Of a DNA stretch of 64,000 nucleotides, positions 8,993 through 18,514 are shown piece after piece. A model generated the notes under the pieces. That model was not told the DNA's origin, searched no databases, and saw only the letters and a program-made list of their open reading frames with translations. A program made the translations under genes and the position numbers. This DNA is from DASXHZ01 sp036488085 (GTDB lineage Bacteria > Acidobacteriota > Thermoanaerobaculia > Gp7-AA8): assembly GCA_036488085.1 (NCBI GenBank), contig DASXHZ010000076.1:1-64000 (forward strand), written 5' to 3'. How positions within the stretch are numbered: the stretch's first letter is position 1; each line of letters starts with the position of its first letter.

Positions 8993-10271
8993 CTTCTTCC
9001 CGCTCCACGTTCCACTCCAGGTCGCGCGAGACCTTCACGCGATAGATGCGCTTGCGGTCCGAGCGATCGACTTCGAAGATCCAGCCGTTCTTCTTCACGG
9101 TGCTGCCGACGTTCGGAACTCGCCCGAGCGTCGTGAAAATGAGGCCGGCGACGGTCTCGTAGTTCTCCCCTTCGAGATCGGCGTCGAGCTTCTCCTCCAG
9201 CATGTCGACGCGGAGCAAGCCGCTGACCAGATAGTGATCCCCGCCGAGGTCGACGATGGTCGGCTCCTCTTCCTCGTGCTCGTCGGCGATGTCGCCGACG
9301 ATCTCCTCGAGGATGTCCTCGATCGTGATGATGCCCGCCGTCCCGCCATACTCGTCGACCACGACGGTGATCTGTACATGCTCGCTCTGGAACTCGCGCA
9401 GCAGGTCGGAAATGCTCTTCGATTCGGAGATGACGTATGGAGCCCGCGCGATGTCGCTGGCGCTCTTCTGCTCCCCCTTCACGACCGCGTCGAAGAGGTC
9501 CTTGATGTGGACGATGCCGGTGATCTGGTCGATCGAGTCGCGATAGATCGGGATGCGGGCGTACTTCGAGTCGGAGAACAGCCGCCCGAGCTCCGCGATC
9601 GGACGTTTGGCGTCGAACGCCAGGACGTCGATGCGCGGGGTCATGATCTCGCGGGCCACGCGGTCGCCGAAGTCGACGATCGACTGCAGCAACTTTCCCT
9701 CCGCCGGCTCGAGGATGCCTTCTTCCTCGCCGACGTCGATGTATGCCTGCACCTCGGCGTCGGTCGGCTCCTCGGCCTCTTCATCCGGGTCGTCGACCCG
9801 CTCGAAACGCGCCATGAGGCTGCGCAGCGGGAAGAGCACCGGCCAGAAGAGGTAGTAGAAGAAGTGCGAGACCGGAATGAGCCCGCGGACGATCATCTCG
9901 CTCGCCTCTTCCGGGACGAACGCGAGGACGAACTTCCATAACATCGCAATCGGAATCCAGATCGCGAGCGCGACCAGCGCCGCCTCCCCTGCCGTCTGCT
10001 CGGGGTGATCGAAGGCCGCGATCGTTCCGGCGACTCCAAGGGTCAACGAGATCTGCAGAAGCGCGCCGCTGACGAGCTGGAAGTTCTCGACGTCGTACCG
10101 GCTCCAGCGGCCCTGCCGCTTGTCGGCGTCCTCGGCATCGCCAGCCAGGCGGCGCAGCCGGACCGCTCCGAGCTGCTGCGCGAAGTAGCGCGCCGCGTCG
10201 AAGACGAGGTACAGCACGCCGCCGACGACCGCGACGACGATCCATATCCCGCTGGCGCTGCTACTTCCCAT
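8982..10271 (-). CDS. CNNM/CorC-type transporter-associated protein (HlyC/CorC family)
   Basis: 429 residues. Four hydrophobic segments in the first 150 residues form a DUF21/CNNM-like membrane part. A CBS pair follows (about 205-330, with REIMTPRIDVLAFD and VVDEYGGTAGIITIEDILEE), then a CorC_HlyC domain with the GWIFEVDRSDRKRIYRV segment near the end. The family is linked to Mg/Co efflux or homeostasis and sometimes annotated hemolysin, which is misleading. The gene overlaps era by 11 nt. The C-terminus is strongly acidic. Confidence 0.9.
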   Translation of the reverse strand: MGSSSASGIWIVVAVVGGVLYLVFDAARYFAQQLGAVRLRRLAGDAEDADKRQGRWSRYDVENFQLVSGALLQISLTLGVAGTIAAFDHPEQTAGEAALVALAIWIPIAMLWKFVLAFVPEEASEMIVRGLIPVSHFFYYLFWPVLFPLRSLMARFERVDDPDEEAEEPTDAEVQAYIDVGEEEGILEPAEGKLLQSIVDFGDRVAREIMTPRIDVLAFDAKRPIAELGRLFSDSKYARIPIYRDSIDQITGIVHIKDLFDAVVKGEQKSASDIARAPYVISESKSISDLLREFQSEHVQITVVVDEYGGTAGIITIEDILEEIVGDIADEHEEEEPTIVDLGGDHYLVSGLLRVDMLEEKLDADLEGENYETVAGLIFTTLGRVPNVGSTVKKNGWIFEVDRSDRKRIYRVKVSRDLEWNVEREEDVE

Positions 10272-10327
10272 GTCCTGACAAGCGGCGGATTCTATCGTGT
10301 TCTAAAATCGGGCTGTAAGGGGCCTCC

Positions 10328-10834
10328 ATGAATACACTCCTCTTCCTAGCCACCCTCGTGCTTTCGTCGAACGCGAACCAGCCCTCGTCGGTGATCGCGA
10401 ACCGCCCCGACCTGCAGAAGCTGAAGGTCACCGAGGCGGAGCGGCAAAGGCTGATCGCGACGCTCGAACAGAATCACTCGGGAGTGGAAGCAGTGCCGCT
10501 CCATCTCGCCGACCTTCCGCCCGCGCAGCGCGTGAACACGGATGAGGAGTGGTCGTGGCGGAAACGCGCGCAGGCGTACGAGGAATCGATCCGTCAGGCG
10601 AAGGAGAACCTCGATCTGCTGCACCAGCAGGCGGACGCCCTCCGCTCCCACATCACCGGCCTCCTCTCGCTCGGATACAAACCGGATCAGTTCAGCTACG
10701 ACGTGTCGGTCCTACAGTCGACCCTCGACCAGATCCCGTATGCCGAGCTCGCGGTGAGCCGCGCCGAGCGCGCCTACGCCGAGTTCCGCGAGGAGGCCCG
10801 CGTGAAAGGAATCACGCCGGGGTGGCTGAGGTGA
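10328..10834 (+). CDS. Hypothetical small exported protein with helical core
   Basis: 168 residues. A short hydrophobic N-terminus (residues 3-14) could be a signal peptide. The rest is charged and mostly helical, with a heptad-like stretch around residues 70-110 (YEESIRQAKENLDLLHQQAD). There is no cysteine lipobox. It ends 6 nt before the convergent reductase gene. I do not recognise a family. The codon third positions match the neighbours, which supports a real gene. Confidence 0.7.
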   Translation: MNTLLFLATLVLSSNANQPSSVIANRPDLQKLKVTEAERQRLIATLEQNHSGVEAVPLHLADLPPAQRVNTDEEWSWRKRAQAYEESIRQAKENLDLLHQQADALRSHITGLLSLGYKPDQFSYDVSVLQSTLDQIPYAELAVSRAERAYAEFREEARVKGITPGWLR

Positions 10835-10840
10835 GTGGCG

Positions 10841-11491
10841 TCAAGGCTGCGGACCGAAGCTCTCGGTGATCAGCGACTCCGCGTCGAGCTCGAGATCGCG
10901 AAGGGTGGTACGCGCGCGCTCCAGGAACGGGTCGAAGCCGGCGGCCATGATCGTGGCGTCGGTGAGCGAGCGGCGGTTGCGCTCGATCAGCGTCTCGATG
11001 CGGCCGCTTTCATGGATGATCGCGCCGCTGCGCGCCAGCGGATCGAAGTCGGCGGAGTAGAGGATGTAGCGGCGGTCGGGCTCGTAGAGGACCGTGATCG
11101 CCCGGTCGTCTTTCGCCGCCAGCATGTGCAGGACGATGCTCCGGACAGGCGCGATGCCGGTATCGCCGGCGAAAAACACCACCGGCTTGCTGTCGTTCGC
11201 AGGCAGCAGGAACTCGCCGTACGGCCCATCGATCGTCACTTCGGCGGTTGTCTTCAGGTTCTTGAGCGCCGCGCTCCCTCGGCCGGGACCGATCCGGACA
11301 CAGAGCTGAATCTCGTGCGGACGCTCCGGAGCGGAGGCGATGGTGTACGCGCGCGAGACCCCTTCCGGAAACCTGAAATTCACCCACTGACCCGGCTGGA
11401 ACTCAAAGCCGTCGTCGAGCGACACCGTGATCTGGAGGACGTTCGGCGCGAGCTCCTGAATCTCGCTCACGACCGCTGGGTGGTTGCGCAC
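10841..11491 (-). CDS. FAD/NAD(P)-binding oxidoreductase of the ferredoxin-NADP reductase superfamily
   Basis: 216 residues, GTG start at 11491. The flavin-binding R47-A-Y-T50 motif and the nucleotide-binding GDTGIAPVRS motif (109-118) are clear. The C-terminal IMAAGFDPFLERARTTL is the usual substrate-side motif. There is no ferredoxin or globin domain, so the protein is a stand-alone reductase module that needs a separate electron partner. A phenol hydroxylase- or CDP-6-deoxy-glucose reductase-like role is possible. Upstream lies a long repeat array, with no obvious partner gene. Confidence 0.85.
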   Translation of the reverse strand: MRNHPAVVSEIQELAPNVLQITVSLDDGFEFQPGQWVNFRFPEGVSRAYTIASAPERPHEIQLCVRIGPGRGSAALKNLKTTAEVTIDGPYGEFLLPANDSKPVVFFAGDTGIAPVRSIVLHMLAAKDDRAITVLYEPDRRYILYSADFDPLARSGAIIHESGRIETLIERNRRSLTDATIMAAGFDPFLERARTTLRDLELDAESLITESFGPQP

Positions 11492-11512
11492 GGCGAGAGT
11501 CTATCGCGAGGG

Positions 11513-11803
11513 GGGTTACGGGGTTGCGGGGTTACGAGGTTGCGGGGTTACGAGGGTTGCGGGGTTACGAGGTTGCGGGGTTACGAGGTTGCGGGGTTAC
11601 GAGGTTGCGGGGTTACGAGGGTTACGGGGTTGCGGGTTACGAGGTTGCGGGGTTACGAGGGTTACGGGGTTGCGGGTTACGAGGTTGCGGGGTTACGAGG
11701 TTGCGGGGTTCGAGGTTACGCGAGCACAAGTCGGCGGTCTCACAACCGCGTAACCCCGTCACCGCGTACCTCGTAACCTCGTAACCCCGTAACCTCGTCA
11801 CCG
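11513..11803. repeat. Short-word tandem array with inverted counterpart
   Basis: Bases 11513-11734 consist almost only of the 8-nt words GGTTGCGG and GGTTACGA/G in irregular alternation. After a 13-nt spacer, 11748-11803 carry the complementary words (CGTAACCCC, CGTAACCTCG). The two parts can fold into a long imperfect hairpin. The array fills the whole gap between the reductase and def genes. No gene is supported here. Confidence 0.9.
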
Positions 11804-12316
11804 TCACCACATCCCGCTCTTCGCGAGTTTCGCGATCTTTTTGAGAAGGCGGTCCTTCTTGAGGCCGCGCAGGTGGTCGACGTACAGCGTTCCGTTCAGG
11901 TGGTCGGTCTCGTGGCACATGGCGCGGGCCATCAACCCCTCACCCCACATCTCCCGCTGCACGCCGCCGCGATCGAGGTAGCGGAGCTTCGCGCGCGCGG
12001 GGCGGACGACGGTCTCGGTGAAGTCGGGAACCGACAGGCAGCCTTCGTCTTCCGACTGCTCCCCCTCCCGCTCGACGACCTCGGGGTTGATGCAGACATG
12101 CAGCTCGCCGGGCTTCTTTCCGACCGACAGGTCGATCACGCAGAGCCTCTTCGAGATGCCGACCTGATTCGCCGCGAGGCCGACGCCGGGAGCGGCGTAC
12201 ATCGTCTCGATCATGTCGTCGATCAGCTTCTGCAGCGCGTCGTCGAACTGTGTGACTACTTCTGTCGGCCGGCGGAGCACGTCACCGCCGTATTTGACGA
12301 TCGGGAGAACGGCCAA
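11804..12316 (-). CDS. def: Peptide deformylase
   Basis: 170 residues, TTG start at 12316, 2 nt after the upstream stop. All three family motifs are present: GVGLAANQ (44-51), EGCLS with metal ligand Cys93, and H135-E-T-D-H139, the HExxH metal site. The enzyme removes the formyl group from nascent proteins. The C-terminus KLAKSGMW is longer and more basic than in the minimal enzyme, as in many type I deformylases. No fmt gene follows; a repeat array lies downstream instead. Confidence 0.97.
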   Translation of the reverse strand: MAVLPIVKYGGDVLRRPTEVVTQFDDALQKLIDDMIETMYAAPGVGLAANQVGISKRLCVIDLSVGKKPGELHVCINPEVVEREGEQSEDEGCLSVPDFTETVVRPARAKLRYLDRGGVQREMWGEGLMARAMCHETDHLNGTLYVDHLRGLKKDRLLKKIAKLAKSGMW

Positions 12317-12318
12317 AC

Positions 12319-13059
12319 TCAGGCGCCCTTCTTCTTCAGATTCTCGATCATCGCTTCCACCGTGTGCTTCGCGCGGCGTTTGTAGAAGTCGTCGAGAACG
12401 CGCCGGATGCCGGGGTACTTCGCGAGTGCGTTGTCGAGCTTCACCTTGTCGAGGCGGAGCAACTCCGTCCGCTGGGCAGCCGTGATCGTGGCGGTGCGCG
12501 GTTTGCCGGTGAGGACGCTGACCTCGCCGAAGAAGTCGCCCTCGCCGAGCTGCGCGAGGTAGACGGGCGTTCCGGCGGTCCCTCGCGTGAACACCTTCAC
12601 CTCGCCCGACGCGATGAGGTACATCGACGATCCGCTCTCGCCTTCGCTGATGACGATGTCGCCTTCGTTGTGCGTCTCGACTTCCATCTCGCGGACGAGT
12701 GCGTCGCGCTCCTCGTCGGTGAGCACTTCGAAGAGAGGGCTCTTCGGCACCTTCTGAGTGAAGAGCGGCTCGTCTTTGCCTGGCTGCGCCTTCGCGCCGC
12801 TCTGGGCGCTCAGCTTCTCCGCTTTCTTGCGGACGGCGATCGCCTGCACGGTAAGGTCGTTGTCCTCGTAGTACTTCGCCGTCTTCTCGTATTGAACGAT
12901 GGCCTCTCCGGTATCGCCCGACCCGGCGAGCGAGTCGGCGTACTGAAGGCGGATGCGCGGATTGTTCGGATACTTGTCGAGGTCCGCTTTCAGCAGCGGA
13001 ACCGCACGTGCGTACTCGCGCTTCGCGAGCAGCGACGCGCCGCTTTCGGTCTCTGGCAT
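12319..13059 (-). CDS. TPR and cyclic-nucleotide-binding domain protein
   Basis: 246 residues. Residues 5-90 look like two to three TPR helices (REYARAVPLLKADLDKYP). Residues 105-225 form a cNMP-binding fold with a phosphate-binding-cassette-like GEGDFFGEVSVLTGKPRTATI. The first part of the cassette is typical (FGE), followed by R-T-A in the position that contacts the nucleotide phosphate. No DNA-binding domain is present, so it is a sensor or scaffold. It sits 2 nt before def and 16 nt after cpoB, within the bamD-cpoB operon. Confidence 0.82.
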   Translation of the reverse strand: MPETESGASLLAKREYARAVPLLKADLDKYPNNPRIRLQYADSLAGSGDTGEAIVQYEKTAKYYEDNDLTVQAIAVRKKAEKLSAQSGAKAQPGKDEPLFTQKVPKSPLFEVLTDEERDALVREMEVETHNEGDIVISEGESGSSMYLIASGEVKVFTRGTAGTPVYLAQLGEGDFFGEVSVLTGKPRTATITAAQRTELLRLDKVKLDNALAKYPGIRRVLDDFYKRRAKHTVEAMIENLKKKGA

Positions 13060-13075
13060 GGCCGCGACATTCTAC

Positions 13076-13807
13076 CTAGTACTTGATCCGCTTGAGCTCG
13101 AGCTTGGCGGAGGCGGCGGATGAGGCGTAGGGATAGCGGCGAATGACCTCATCGAGGGTGTTGCGCGCCATGCCGAGGTCGCCGGTCTTCTCGAACGAGA
13201 GGGCGACCTTGAAGAGGGCGTCGGGCGCTTTGTTCGCCTCGGCGAACTCCGTGGTCACGCGCTTGTAGAACTTCATCGCTTCCGAATAGTTGCCGGCGGC
13301 GAAGTACGTCTCGCCGATCCAGTACAGCGCGTTGTCGGCGAGGTCGCCGGTCGGATCGGCGTCGAACACCCGCTGGAACGTCTTGCGCGCGTCGTCGAAC
13401 TTGCCGCGGCCGTACTCGATCAGCCCGTTCCGATACGTGTCCGCCACACCGGCGGAGACGAGCGCACGGGAGGGTGCAGTCGACGATTGCGGTGCCTGGG
13501 CCGTTCTCAGTGGGACGGCGGCGGCCTCGCCGCCGCTTCGGGCCGGAGCAGGCGCCGCCGAGGCCGGCGGCGCTACACCGGCTTGTTCCAGCTTGTTCAT
13601 CCGCTCGTTGAGCACGTCGATGCGCTCGAGCAGCTCCGTCATCGACGTCTGCATCTCAGCGAGACGGGCGTCGGTGTTCGGAGTCGATGCCGGCTGCGAG
13701 AGATCGGCCGGCGGCACCGTCTGCGGCACGACGATGTCCGGATCGCCATGCTGCGAAGCACAGCCGGTGAGAATCACGATCGCGGCGAGGATGGCGTAAC
13801 GCTTCAT
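13076..13807 (-). CDS. cpoB: CpoB/YbgF-like periplasmic TPR lipoprotein
   Basis: 243 residues. Lipobox LTGC (Cys16), a coiled-coil segment (about 48-78, ERIDVLNERMNKLEQ), an Ala/Pro linker and three C-terminal TPR motifs (YRNGLIEYGRGKFDDARKTF and on). This is the architecture of Tol-Pal system protein YbgF/CpoB, which coordinates peptidoglycan synthesis with outer-membrane constriction. Its ATG overlaps the bamD stop by 4 nt (ATGA). The linker DNA (13512-13575) is a GC-rich inverted repeat that resembles the intergenic hairpin at 2657-2743. No tol genes are visible in the window. Confidence 0.82.
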   Translation of the reverse strand: MKRYAILAAIVILTGCASQHGDPDIVVPQTVPPADLSQPASTPNTDARLAEMQTSMTELLERIDVLNERMNKLEQAGVAPPASAAPAPARSGGEAAAVPLRTAQAPQSSTAPSRALVSAGVADTYRNGLIEYGRGKFDDARKTFQRVFDADPTGDLADNALYWIGETYFAAGNYSEAMKFYKRVTTEFAEANKAPDALFKVALSFEKTGDLGMARNTLDEVIRRYPYASSAASAKLELKRIKY

Positions 13808-14589
13808 GTCGAGGCGAGGCTCTTTTTCGCCCGCGAAGCGTACTCGCTCTTCGGGAACTCCGAAACCACGCGCTCGTAGTAGAGCCGAGCCTCACCCTTG
13901 CGCCCGAGGTGCTGGAGGCACACCGCGAGGTCGAAGAAAGCGGCATCGCGCTCGTTGTACTGGCCGTACTCGTCGATCAGCCCGTTGAGCCGCAGCAACG
14001 CCGCGTTCCAGCTTCCGCGCCTCATGTAGTAGCGCGCGATGAGGTGTTCGTGCTTGGCGAGGCGGTTCAGAACGTCCTGACGCCGCGTGTCGGCTTCGGC
14101 GCGGAGCGGGCTTTTCGGGTACGCGCGGATGATGTCGTCGAACTTCTCGAGCGCCTCGCGCGTCTTCGCCGGATCGCGGTCCGGCTTCTCCATCTGCTTG
14201 TAAGAGACCATCGCGATCTGGAGCATGGCGTAGTCGGCGCGGTCGCTTCCGGGGTAACGATTGATGAAGTCGCGGTACTTGTACTGCGCCTCGACCAGAT
14301 TCACCGCGTCGCCCTGCATGTAATACGTGTCGGCCACGCGCAGCAGCGCGCGGCGGCCGAGCGGATCGTTCGGGTACGTCTCGTAGATGTGCTGGTAGTA
14401 CGTCCGGGCGCGCGCGTACTTCTTCTTCGCGAACCACTCTTCGCCCCGCTGAAAGACCTGCTCTTTCGAGAGACTGATGAACTCCGGATTCATGTGCACA
14501 ACCGGCTGCCGGCTGCGGTGATGACAAGCCGGGGCGGCGAGCGCAAGCAGCGCCACCAGCGCGACCGGTAATGTATTGCGTCGATTCAA
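13804..14589 (-). CDS. bamD: Outer-membrane assembly lipoprotein BamD
   Basis: 261 residues, TTG start at 14589 with GGAGG upstream. Signal peptide with Cys22 (AAPAC). Five TPR-like repeats, including RGEEWFAKKKYARARTYYQ and YPGSDRADYAML, match the BamD/ComL family and its usual length (about 245-260). BamD binds BamA and folds beta-barrel proteins into the outer membrane, consistent with the large TonB receptor nearby. It is the first gene of a minus-strand operon with cpoB. Confidence 0.88.
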   Translation of the reverse strand: MNRRNTLPVALVALLALAAPACHHRSRQPVVHMNPEFISLSKEQVFQRGEEWFAKKKYARARTYYQHIYETYPNDPLGRRALLRVADTYYMQGDAVNLVEAQYKYRDFINRYPGSDRADYAMLQIAMVSYKQMEKPDRDPAKTREALEKFDDIIRAYPKSPLRAEADTRRQDVLNRLAKHEHLIARYYMRRGSWNAALLRLNGLIDEYGQYNERDAAFFDLAVCLQHLGRKGEARLYYERVVSEFPKSEYASRAKKSLAST

Positions 14590-14604
14590 TTTGCCTCCAT
14601 GGGG

Positions 14605-15267
14605 CTACGCTCTCACGCCACTAACAGCAGTCCGGATCGCTTCCATTGCAGCGACTCGGTCCGGCTTTCCGAATACCGCCGACCCGGCGACCAGGATCGT
14701 GGCGCCGGCGCCGGTCACCGCCGGAGCTGTCTGTGCGTCGATGCCCCCGTCCACCTCGATCTCGACCTGGAGCCCCCGCTCCTGGACCATTCTCGAGATA
14801 TGACGGATCTTGGGCACGACAGGTTCGATGAATTTTTGACCTCCGAACCCGGGGTTGACGGTCATGACAAGGACGTAGTCGCAAAACTCGATGGCGGTCG
14901 TGAGCGATTCGGCCGGCGTGGCGGGGTTGATGGCGATCCCGGCCTTCGCTCCGCCGTCGCGGATCAGTTGGAGCGCGCGCTGGAGGTGCGGCTCCGCCTC
15001 GAAATGCACCGAGATCATGTCGGCGCCGGCATCGAGGAACGCCCCGATGTACTTCTGCGGCTCAGAAATCATGAGGTGGCAGTCGAACGGAAGCTTTGAC
15101 TGCGCGCGGCACGACTTCACGATCGCCGGCCCGATGGTGAGGTTCGGGACGAAGTGGCCGTCCATGACGTCGAGATGGAGCAGATCGGCGTCACGCTCGA
15201 TGGTCGAGAGCTCGTCGGCGAGCTTCGAGAAATCCGCGGACAGCAGCGAGGGCGCAATCTTGATCAT
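14605..15267 (-). CDS. rpe: Ribulose-phosphate 3-epimerase
   Basis: 220 residues with the complete TIM-barrel signature: HLDVMDGHFVPN with metal ligands H31, D33 and H64, catalytic D33 and D173 (EVDGGID), and NPGFGGQKF (138-146). It interconverts ribulose 5-phosphate and xylulose 5-phosphate in the pentose phosphate pathway. It lies 13 nt after the PASTA gene and 15 nt before bamD, so it probably belongs to the lon-PASTA-rpe-bamD transcript. Confidence 0.97.
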   Translation of the reverse strand: MIKIAPSLLSADFSKLADELSTIERDADLLHLDVMDGHFVPNLTIGPAIVKSCRAQSKLPFDCHLMISEPQKYIGAFLDAGADMISVHFEAEPHLQRALQLIRDGGAKAGIAINPATPAESLTTAIEFCDYVLVMTVNPGFGGQKFIEPVVPKIRHISRMVQERGLQVEIEVDGGIDAQTAPAVTGAGATILVAGSAVFGKPDRVAAMEAIRTAVSGVRA

Positions 15268-15280
15268 TACTGTGTGATCG

Positions 15281-16048
15281 TTACTCAGTCGTCGTGGGCT
15301 GCGTTGGCTGCTCGATGATGCCCTCTTCCTGCTTGCTCACGACGACCGTGATCGCGTCGCGCGCGCTGACAGGGGCTCCCCGCAGCGGAAACTGGCGAAT
15401 GATAATGCCGTCGCGGATGCCGGGATACGCCTCGTACTTCACCGTCGCGATCTTGAGGCCGTGCCCTTCCATGTAGGGTCGGATCTCATCGAGCGGATGA
15501 TCGATCAGGTCCGGCATGATGTACGGCTCCGGCGACGGCGGAACGGACACCAGCAGCGAAACCTGCGTCTGCGCCGCGACCACCGTCCCCTTCGGCGGGT
15601 CCGCCGAGACGATGCCATTCGCGTTCGTCGCCTCCGAGTACGCCAGGTTCCCGAGTCTCAGATTCTGCTGCCCGAGGCGCAGCACGGCGGTGCCGGCCGA
15701 GGTAGCGTCGAGATCGGGAACGCGAATGACGAGCGGACCGGCCGACAGCTCGACGCGAATCGTCGTCCCGCGCTTGATCAGGTTCGTGTTTCCCGGATCG
15801 CGGTTCTGCCAGACGACGAAGCCGGCCGGAACCTTGTCCGAATTCCGCTTCGCTTTCGGATCGACGATGAGAGAGACGCCGAGGTCGCCGCAGACCGCCC
15901 GCGCCTGCGAGACCGATTTCCCGATCAGGTTCGGCGTCGGCAGCGAGGTCCCGCGGATGAAGAAATTGAACCAGAAATAGGTGGAAGCGCCGAAGACGAG
16001 GCAGAGGATCGCGATGAAAAGAATGTTGGCGAGGCAGCCTCGTTTCAT
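15281..16048 (-). CDS. Membrane-anchored three-PASTA-domain protein
   Basis: 255 residues. One transmembrane helix (about 9-32), then three PASTA repeats (roughly 35-105, 106-172, 173-242), with the typical P-x-L-x-G/D openings (TPNLIGKSVSQARAVC, VPDLDATSAGTAV, MPDLIDHPLDEI). PASTA domains bind muropeptides or beta-lactams, but there is no kinase or transpeptidase domain, so this is a stand-alone cell-wall sensor or scaffold. The ATG overlaps the lon stop by 4 nt. Acidobacterial genomes often carry such a gene before rpe (recalled, not checked). Confidence 0.85.
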   Translation of the reverse strand: MKRGCLANILFIAILCLVFGASTYFWFNFFIRGTSLPTPNLIGKSVSQARAVCGDLGVSLIVDPKAKRNSDKVPAGFVVWQNRDPGNTNLIKRGTTIRVELSAGPLVIRVPDLDATSAGTAVLRLGQQNLRLGNLAYSEATNANGIVSADPPKGTVVAAQTQVSLLVSVPPSPEPYIMPDLIDHPLDEIRPYMEGHGLKIATVKYEAYPGIRDGIIIRQFPLRGAPVSARDAITVVVSKQEEGIIEQPTQPTTTE

Positions 16049-18507
16049 CCGCGCTCGCTCTTCTGATGCTCGGCGCGGTACTCAGCCTCGTCGTACTTCC
16101 GCTCGTGGGAGCGGACCAGAAACAGCGGGATGAGTGCTTCCTTCCAGACGTCCTCGACGCGCTCGGCGAAGACGAACTTCAACTCGTTCCTGATCTCTTC
16201 CGGCACTTCGGTGAGGTCCCTGCGGTTGCCTTCCGGCAGGACGACCGTCTTCACGTTCGCGCGGTGCGCGGCCATCACTTTTTCCTTGATTCCACCGACT
16301 GAGAGCACCTTACCACGCAGCGTGATCTCGCCCGTCATGGCGACGTCGTGCCGCACCGGCCGCTCCCCCATCACCGACGCGATGCACGTGGCGATCGCGA
16401 CGCCGGCCGAGGGGCCGTCCTTCGGAATCGCGCCGGCCGGGAAGTGGATGTGGACGTCATGCTCGCTGAACATCCGGTCGTCGATCTCGAGGTCGGTCGC
16501 CTTCGAGCGGACGTAGGAGTACGCCGCCTGCACCGACTCGCGCATCACGTCGCCGAGCTGGCCGGTGACGGTCGTGCGTCCGCTGCCGTTCATCCGCGTC
16601 GCTTCGATGAACATGATCTCGCCGCCGAACGAGGTCCAGGCGAGACCGGTCGTGACGCCGATCTCGGGATTCCGTTCCGCGAACTCGTGCTCGAATGACG
16701 GGAGGCCGAGGTACGGCTCCACGTCCTTCACGTCGACCGCGTACTTGGCGTCGCTCTCGGCGGCGTCACCGGATGCGACCTTCCGCGCGATTTTGCGGAG
16801 GATCGTCGCGAGATTGCGCTCCAGATTGCGCACACCCGATTCCGCCGTGTACTCGCGGACGACCGCGAGGATCGCCTCGTCCGTGAACGACACATGGTCG
16901 GCCGCCAGGCCGTGATTCTCGAGGAGCTCCGGAATGAGGTGCCGCTTTGCGATCTCGAGCTTCTCGCGCTCCGTGTAGCCGGAGAGCCGGATGATCTCCA
17001 TTCGGTCGCGCAGCGGCGACGGAATCATGTCGATGATGTTCGCCGTACAGATGAAGAGCGTGTGTGAGAGGTCGTACGGAATCTCGAGATAGCGGTCGAC
17101 GAACGCGTGGTTCTGCTTCGGGTCGAGCACCTCGAGCAGCGCGCTCGACGGATCGCCGCGGAAGTCCTTCCCGATCTTGTCGATCTCGTCGATCATGATC
17201 AGCGGGTTGTTCACGCCGACCTGCATGTAGCTCTGGATCAGCTTCCCCGGCATCGCGCCGATATAGGTCTTGCGATGTCCGCGAATCTCCGACTCGTCGG
17301 TCACGCCGCCGACCGCCATCCGGACGAACTTGCGGCCGAGCGCTTCCGCGATCGCCGCGCCGAGCGACGTCTTGCCGACGCCCGGAGGTCCCGCGAAGCA
17401 GAGGATCGGTCCCTTGAGATCGCCCTTCAGCTTCAGCACCGCGAGGAACTCGAGCACCCGCTCTTTCACCTTCTCGAGGCCGTAGTGCCGCTTGTCGAGG
17501 CTCTCTTCCGCCTTCGCGAGATCGAGCCGATCCTCCGTCTTCTCCGCCCACGGCACCTGGAAGACGGTATCGAGATGACCCTTGATCACCGCGTAGTCCG
17601 AGGATGACGGCGAAAGCTGCGCGAGCCGATTCACCTCGCGCCTCAGCGTCACCTTCTGCTCCTCGGCGATCGGCAGGGTCTCGACCCGGTCGCGGTACGT
17701 GTCCGCCTCGCGTTCGGCACCGTTCGTGTCGCCCAGCTCGTCCTGGATGATGCGGAGCTGCTCGCGGAGATAGTTCTCCCGCTCGCGTCGATCGATCGAC
17801 GTCTGGATCTGGCGCTGCAGCTCGCGGTCGACCGTCGCCTTGCCGAGGTCGCGCTGGATGTATTCGATGAGCAGCTCGATGCGCTCGATCGGATTGACGG
17901 TTTCGAGCAGGAGCTGCTTCTCTTCCAGCGGGAAATTGACGAACGACGAGAGGAGGTCGGCGAACGTGTCGGGACCTTCGCTCATGTTCATCTTGAGGAT
18001 GTTCAGGAGCTCGTTGGAGTACTTGTTGTCGCTCTCGACCAGCTTCTCGAAGACCGAGAGCGCCTTGTTCATCAGCGTCTCGGTCTTGACGCTCTTTGCG
18101 ATCGGCCGCGGCGCGACCTCGCGGAGCTTCGCTTCGAAGTACGGCTCGCTCTGGAGCATCTGAACGAGCTCCACTCGCTGTCTGCCTTGCAGGAAGAGCT
18201 GATAGCGGTCCGACGAGAGCGGGAGGCGTTGCACGATTGCGGCGAGCACGCCGATCTGCGCGAGATCGTCGGCGCGCGGGTTCTCCTTGTCGCCCGACTT
18301 CTGGCAGAACGCCGCGATCAGGTTCTGGTCGTCGGGGAGCGCCTTCAGCAGCCGCACGTTCCGATCGATGCCGACCTGCAGCGAGAGCACGCCGCCCGGA
18401 AAGAGGACCGAAGAGACGAGCGGAATGATCGGAAGACGCGTCGGGACTTCGACGTCGATCCAATCCGACGGGTTGTTTGCCGATTTTCCGCGGTTGGTGG
18501 TTGCCAT
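16045..18507 (-). CDS. lon: ATP-dependent protease Lon
   Basis: 820 residues, normal for LonA. The N-terminal substrate-binding domain (LPIIPLVSSVLFPGGVLSL) is followed by a AAA+ module with Walker A GPPGVGKTS (about 370-378) and Walker B IMIDEID (about 437-443). The peptidase domain has PKDGPSAGVA with catalytic Ser near residue 700 and the Lys of GGIKEKVMAA about 43 residues later. It degrades misfolded and regulatory proteins. It is the first gene of the lon-PASTA-rpe-bamD run. Confidence 0.97.
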   Translation of the reverse strand: MATTNRGKSANNPSDWIDVEVPTRLPIIPLVSSVLFPGGVLSLQVGIDRNVRLLKALPDDQNLIAAFCQKSGDKENPRADDLAQIGVLAAIVQRLPLSSDRYQLFLQGRQRVELVQMLQSEPYFEAKLREVAPRPIAKSVKTETLMNKALSVFEKLVESDNKYSNELLNILKMNMSEGPDTFADLLSSFVNFPLEEKQLLLETVNPIERIELLIEYIQRDLGKATVDRELQRQIQTSIDRRERENYLREQLRIIQDELGDTNGAEREADTYRDRVETLPIAEEQKVTLRREVNRLAQLSPSSSDYAVIKGHLDTVFQVPWAEKTEDRLDLAKAEESLDKRHYGLEKVKERVLEFLAVLKLKGDLKGPILCFAGPPGVGKTSLGAAIAEALGRKFVRMAVGGVTDESEIRGHRKTYIGAMPGKLIQSYMQVGVNNPLIMIDEIDKIGKDFRGDPSSALLEVLDPKQNHAFVDRYLEIPYDLSHTLFICTANIIDMIPSPLRDRMEIIRLSGYTEREKLEIAKRHLIPELLENHGLAADHVSFTDEAILAVVREYTAESGVRNLERNLATILRKIARKVASGDAAESDAKYAVDVKDVEPYLGLPSFEHEFAERNPEIGVTTGLAWTSFGGEIMFIEATRMNGSGRTTVTGQLGDVMRESVQAAYSYVRSKATDLEIDDRMFSEHDVHIHFPAGAIPKDGPSAGVAIATCIASVMGERPVRHDVAMTGEITLRGKVLSVGGIKEKVMAAHRANVKTVVLPEGNRRDLTEVPEEIRNELKFVFAERVEDVWKEALIPLFLVRSHERKYDEAEYRAEHQKSERG

Positions 18508-18514
18508 CGAAGAG